A stretch of DNA of 44,903 nucleotides from JBAZOO01 sp041648735 (lineage in GTDB: Bacteria; Verrucomicrobiota; Lentisphaeria; Oligosphaerales; CAITYL01), in NCBI GenBank assembly GCA_041648735.1, contig JBAZOO010000032.1, positions 1 to 44,903 on the forward strand, written 5' to 3'. This document shows, one piece after another, positions 41,784 to 44,903 of the stretch (position 1 is the first letter of the stretch; each line of letters begins with the position of its first letter). Both the position numbers and the translations under genes were made by a program. The notes below the pieces were generated by a model that saw nothing but the letters and a program-made list of their open reading frames with translations, made no database searches and was not told the DNA's origin.

Positions 41784-42932
41784 ATGGATGCTAGAAACTT
41801 TAAATGCCCGAAGGCCGGAAGGGTCGTCAAAACCGCGACCGGCTACACGGCCTTCATCCCGGCACCGCTGCCGCCCAAGCTGGTGTATGATGGCGAACTG
41901 GTGCTGCGGCTGTCCACGGCGGACACGGCGCTCAGCGAGCTGTCGGGAGTGGGACGGCTCCTGCCCAACCCGAATCTGCTGATCTCGCCGCTGGTCCGCC
42001 GGGAAGCTGTGCTGTCCTCGCGCATCGAGGGCACGCGGGCGACCTTGAGCGACGTGCTGCTGGACGAGGCGGCGGCCCCGGGCGGCGGGAGCCGGGAGGC
42101 GGATTTGCGGGAGGTCCGGAACTACGTTGTGGCCTTGGAATACGGCGTGGCGCGCCTTGGTGCGCTCCCGCTCTCGCTGCGGCTGGTCTGTGAGCTGCAT
42201 GCCAAGCTGATGGCCGGCGTGCGCGGCAACCACGCCACGCCGGGTGAGTTCCGGCGTTCCCAGAACTGGATTGGGCCGGCGGGAAGCTCCCCGGAGTCGG
42301 CGCCGTACGTCCCACCGCCGCCGGAGGAGTTGATGGCATGCCTCGGGCAATGGGAGCTGTTCCTGCATGAGCGCGAGCGGCTGCCCGTGCTCATCCAATG
42401 TGCCTTGATGCATGAGCAGTTCGAGGCCATCCATCCGTTCCTGGACGGCAACGGGCGCATTGGCCGCCTGCTGGTCACGCTGTTCCTGATGGAGCGCGGG
42501 CGGCTGCGGCAACCGCTGCTCTACCTCTCCGATTTCATCGAGGCGCATCGGCTGGACTATTACGACCTCCTGCAACGGGTGCGGACGCACGGCGACTGGA
42601 ACGCCTGGCTGCGCTTCTTCCTGACCGGCGTTGCGGAGATCGCGGAGGATGCCGCCCGCCGCGCCACCCGCCTGTTGGAGCTGCGGGAGCAATGGCGGCG
42701 CCAGTTTGCCGGCAAGGCCTACGTGGCCGCGCTCCTGGACCAGCTTTTCGTCAATCCTTACATCACGGTGGCGACGGCGGCGGCGACGCTGAAATCCAGC
42801 ACGCCGACGGCAAGCCGGGCGCTGGGCCTGCTGGAAGCGGCCGGCATCCTGCGCGAGATCAGCGGGCGCAAGTGGGGGCGCATCTGGCTGGCCGGAACCA
42901 TCCTTGGGGCGATCCAGGAACAGTCCGCGTGA
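41784..42932 (+). CDS. Fic-family protein (AMP transferase) with N-terminal inhibitory motif
   Basis: A 382-residue protein. The active-site motif HPFLDGNGRIGR (residues 217-228) is intact, with catalytic His217. The inhibitory helix motif SSRIEG (78-83, [ST]xxxE[GN]) lies N-terminal, making this a class II self-inhibited Fic protein. The C-terminus (about 300-382) looks like a winged helix (VATAAATLKSSTPTASRALGLLEAAGIL, in part). Such Fic-wHTH proteins attach AMP from ATP to hydroxyl groups of target proteins; the target here is unknown. It lies just outside the direct-repeat islet. Codon use is like the host. Confidence 0.9.
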   Translation: MDARNFKCPKAGRVVKTATGYTAFIPAPLPPKLVYDGELVLRLSTADTALSELSGVGRLLPNPNLLISPLVRREAVLSSRIEGTRATLSDVLLDEAAAPGGGSREADLREVRNYVVALEYGVARLGALPLSLRLVCELHAKLMAGVRGNHATPGEFRRSQNWIGPAGSSPESAPYVPPPPEELMACLGQWELFLHERERLPVLIQCALMHEQFEAIHPFLDGNGRIGRLLVTLFLMERGRLRQPLLYLSDFIEAHRLDYYDLLQRVRTHGDWNAWLRFFLTGVAEIAEDAARRATRLLELREQWRRQFAGKAYVAALLDQLFVNPYITVATAAATLKSSTPTASRALGLLEAAGILREISGRKWGRIWLAGTILGAIQEQSA

Positions 42933-42974
42933 CCCACCCCTGGGATCGCCAAGCCACAGGTCGACGCTTTTTGG

Positions 42975-42990
42975 GGCCGGCGTGCCGGCC
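42975..42990 (+). terminator. Candidate terminator after the Fic gene
   Basis: GGCCGG (42975-42980), a CGTG loop and CCGGCC (42985-42990). GC-rich stem without a T-run behind it. Confidence 0.35.
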
Positions 42991-43186
42991 TCTGGAGTTT
43001 GGCAAAAGTTCATGCCTGATGATCGTCCCCGTCCCCGTCTCCGGCCCCCGCGGCCCGCCGTCCATAGGGCAATCGGGCCAACCAGAGAGTGCCGGCGACT
43101 CGCAATAGCTCGCGCCTGACCCTCGGCGTTCGCAAGCCCGGCCGCCGGCCGGCGCGGGTGGCGCATTTTTTTTGGGCGCATCCGGC

Positions 43187-43214
43187 TTGACCTGCATCAA
43201 AACCGCTGTATTTT
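43187..43214 (+). promoter_or_regulatory. Promoter of the GntR/LacI-type regulator
   Basis: TTGACC (43187-43192), a 16-base spacer and TATTTT (43209-43214), preceded by TG. The leader would be about 30 nt. Confidence 0.5.
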
Positions 43215-43249
43215 CCCGGGAGTGCATCTTGTGAGGATGATGACCCGGC

Positions 43250-44350
43250 ATGGCTAGTTACGCGGAAATTGCGGAGACGATTCAGGCCCGGATCGGCCAC
43301 GGCGACTACCGGCTGCGGCGGTTCCCCTCCGGCAAGCGCCTCGCCGCCGAACTCGGGGTCAACCCCCGCACGGTCGAACGGGCGATGAGCCACCTGCTGG
43401 ACAGCGGCATCCTGCGGCGGTCGAAGACGGGCAAGTACGAAATCAGTGCCACCCAAACGGCGGCGGGGCTGCATGTGGCGCTGCTCGTGCCGGCCTTCCC
43501 GTCGTTTCACACGATGTTGCTGCACCAGGTGCTTGACCGGCTGGCGACCGCCCGGGGCTGGAAATTGCGGCTGGCAAGCTACATCCATTTCCGCGACCCG
43601 GTGGTGGCGGCCACCCTGCGCGGCTTCGACGCCACCTTCTTCTTCCCCGGCGCAACCGACGATGCCGCTGACCGTGGGGCGGGCGCCGAACTCCTGCCCG
43701 CCTGGCTCGTGAAGCAGATCGAGGAGGCCGGGCGCCCCATCGTCATGCATGGCATGGACAGCTCCACCCTCGGCATCCCCTGCATCTACAACGCGTCGGC
43801 GTCCGGAGTGCGGAAACTGCTGGATGTGCTGCTGCCGGCCGGCCACCGGAAGGTTGCCTGCGTCAACGCCCAGCCACGGGGGGCGATCATCCGCGACCGC
43901 ATTGACCAATGGCGCCTGTGGACGCAGCTCCATGGGATCGCGGGGAAACTGTTTGATGCGCCGACGGCGCCGTTCGGCTCGGCGATGCACCAGGCGCGGC
44001 GGAGCTTGGGCGCGGCCATCGGGCGCGGCGAACTGGAGGCCACCACGGCGATCTTCTGCACGACCGGCGCGACCGCCCTCGGCGTCATGCGCGCCCTGGC
44101 CGACCATGGCCTTGAGCCGGGCCGCGACATTGCGGTCTGCGCCACCGACGACCACGCCGGCGAAGCGCCCTTCCTGCGGCCATCCCTGACCTGCCTCCAG
44201 GATCCGGACATCGCCCCCTACCTCGAGGTCTGCCTCGACTGGATGGCGCGCCCTGGCAGCGAGTGGATCGGGCCGCGGTGCATCCACCCGGCCGAGATGC
44301 CGCTCTTCGTCGGCGAATCAACGGCGCTCTACCGAAACAAGGGAACCTGA
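43250..44350 (+). CDS. GntR-type regulator with LacI-like effector domain
   Basis: A 366-residue transcription factor. The N-terminal GntR winged helix (about 1-66) shows RRFPSGKRLAAELGVNPRTVERAMSHLLDSGIL (in part). The rest (about 72-360) is a periplasmic-binding-protein-like sensor of the LacI/GalR type (LHVALLVPAFPSFH; GHRKVACVNAQPRG; GRDIAVCATDDH). This AraR-like combination usually senses a sugar and represses catabolic genes. ATG 43250 is preceded by GAGG 13 bases away; the nearer ATGs at 43237 and 43240 run into a stop. It may control the beta-repeat gene that follows. Confidence 0.85.
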   Translation: MASYAEIAETIQARIGHGDYRLRRFPSGKRLAAELGVNPRTVERAMSHLLDSGILRRSKTGKYEISATQTAAGLHVALLVPAFPSFHTMLLHQVLDRLATARGWKLRLASYIHFRDPVVAATLRGFDATFFFPGATDDAADRGAGAELLPAWLVKQIEEAGRPIVMHGMDSSTLGIPCIYNASASGVRKLLDVLLPAGHRKVACVNAQPRGAIIRDRIDQWRLWTQLHGIAGKLFDAPTAPFGSAMHQARRSLGAAIGRGELEATTAIFCTTGATALGVMRALADHGLEPGRDIAVCATDDHAGEAPFLRPSLTCLQDPDIAPYLEVCLDWMARPGSEWIGPRCIHPAEMPLFVGESTALYRNKGT

Positions 44351-44469
44351 CCGGAAGAATGACTCACGCGAAGCCACGAAGCCACGAAGTCCGGACGAAG
44401 TTCATCTTCTCATGAATAGATCAGGCTAAGAAGCAAGGCCGCCACCAAGGAAAAAAGAAGGAGACGACG

Positions 44470-44903
44470 ATGAACGGAAAGCTGACCACAACAGGAGAAC
44501 GCACGATGGGAACGAAACGCTTAATGTCCCAAATCCTCCTTGGGGCCGCCGCCCTGCTGGGGGCGAATTCCCCGGCCTGGGCCGCATCCTTGACGTGGGA
44601 TCCCGGCCTGACGCCCGTCACGCCAAGCGGCGGCAACGGCACGTGGGATCTCAGCACCACGGCCAACTGGTCCAATGGCGTCAGCGACGTTCAATGGACC
44701 GACGCCAGCACCGGCGGCACGGACGCCGCGGTCTTCGGCGGCTCCGCCGGCACGGTCACCCTGAACTCGAACCTCAGCGCCCGGGGCTTGCAGTTCTCGA
44801 CCACCGGCTACTCGGTCACGGGCAGCGGCACGTTGACCCTGGGCGCTGGAGGCATTGATGCGACCAGCCTCACCAGCGGCACGACCACGCTCGGGTTCAG
44901 CAA
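44470..44903 (+). CDS. Beta-strand repeat / PEP-CTERM-type secreted protein, 3' end outside the window
   Basis: This is the start of a second protein like the one at 428. A signal peptide (RLMSQILLGAAALLGANSPAWA) is followed by SLTWDPG and a Gly/Thr/Ser-rich body (GTWDLSTTANWSNG, LNSNLSARGLQFSTTGY), as in autotransporter-associated beta-strand proteins. Two in-frame starts each have a ribosome site: ATG 44470 (GAAGGAG at 44457-44463) and ATG 44506 (AGGAG at 44493-44497). The second gives the more typical signal peptide. The gene is cut by the window edge, so the C-terminal anchor cannot be seen. Confidence 0.75.
   Translation, partial: MNGKLTTTGERTMGTKRLMSQILLGAAALLGANSPAWAASLTWDPGLTPVTPSGGNGTWDLSTTANWSNGVSDVQWTDASTGGTDAAVFGGSAGTVTLNSNLSARGLQFSTTGYSVTGSGTLTLGAGGIDATSLTSGTTTLGFS

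Larger units (their letters stand above)
42933..43249. other. Intergenic region between Fic and the GntR regulator
   Basis: 317 bases. They hold a candidate Fic terminator (42975-42990) and the promoter of the regulator (43187-43214). A run of nine T sits at 43166-43174 with no stem in front of it. No gene is seen. Confidence 0.5.

Noticed and set aside
42904..43119. Small open frame overlapping the Fic 3' end
   Set aside because: Arg/Pro-rich product without a domain, overlapping Fic coding sequence in another frame and with no good ribosome site.

Overview
The window is GC-rich chromosomal DNA from a bacterium that looks like a member of the PVC superphylum, most likely Lentisphaerota or a close relative. 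This is an inference from gene families, not from a marker phylogeny. The clues are PEP-CTERM proteins with autotransporter-associated beta-strand repeats at both ends, a pseudopilin of the H-X9-DG type, a polysaccharide-lyase cassette, a GntR/LacI hybrid regulator, and an AraC regulator divergent from a uroporphyrinogen-decarboxylase-like protein. Most of the rest is housekeeping. Most coding sequence is strongly G/C at third positions, so the few AT-richer stretches stand out.

Layout. 1-6600 (+): a secreted beta-repeat/PEP-CTERM protein with a clear sigma70-type promoter, then a four-gene cassette (alginate-lyase-like protein, sugar isomerase/epimerase, NAD-dependent epimerase, H-X9-D pseudopilin) suited to external polysaccharide breakdown and sugar conversion. 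6621-14798: bile-acid-symporter-type transporter, PSP1/RicT-like protein, nadE, trpS, AraC regulator, UroD-like protein, FKBP isomerase. 15131-20760 (-): mreB, a multi-zinc-ribbon protein with a degenerate SGNH domain, aroB, dprA. 20967-24751: orphan metal ABC permease, tadA, and an exbB-exbD-tonB energy-transduction operon. 25196-31698: guaA, bifunctional nuclease, murD-LysM lipoprotein operon, UbiA-type prenyltransferase, amidohydrolase. 31689-38105: dnaJ/grpE, TSUP permease, tandem-ACT regulator, then a tightly overlapped operon of two CNNM/CorC-type membrane proteins and an ArsR repressor, followed by tRNA-Pro(GGG).

38221-41514 is an islet: an 84-bp direct repeat starts in the 3' end of tRNA-Pro and recurs 3.2 kb downstream. 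Between the copies lie an overlapping three-gene operon (ribbon-helix-helix protein, beta-class DNA methyltransferase, PD-(D/E)XK endonuclease) with less GC-biased codons, and a pRiA4b-type gene. A Fic AMP-transferase, a GntR/LacI regulator and the start of a second beta-repeat protein follow.

Four observations stand out. The first is the compact restriction-modification islet with its direct repeats. The second is the eight-module zinc-ribbon protein with a nucleophile-less SGNH domain, sitting where mreC is usually found. The third is a recurrent near-perfect palindrome (core GCGGAGTCCGC or its complement, six copies in 45 kb) resembling an iterated genomic signature. The fourth is a dispersed 30-bp intergenic repeat. 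All functions are read from motifs by eye; no database search was run.
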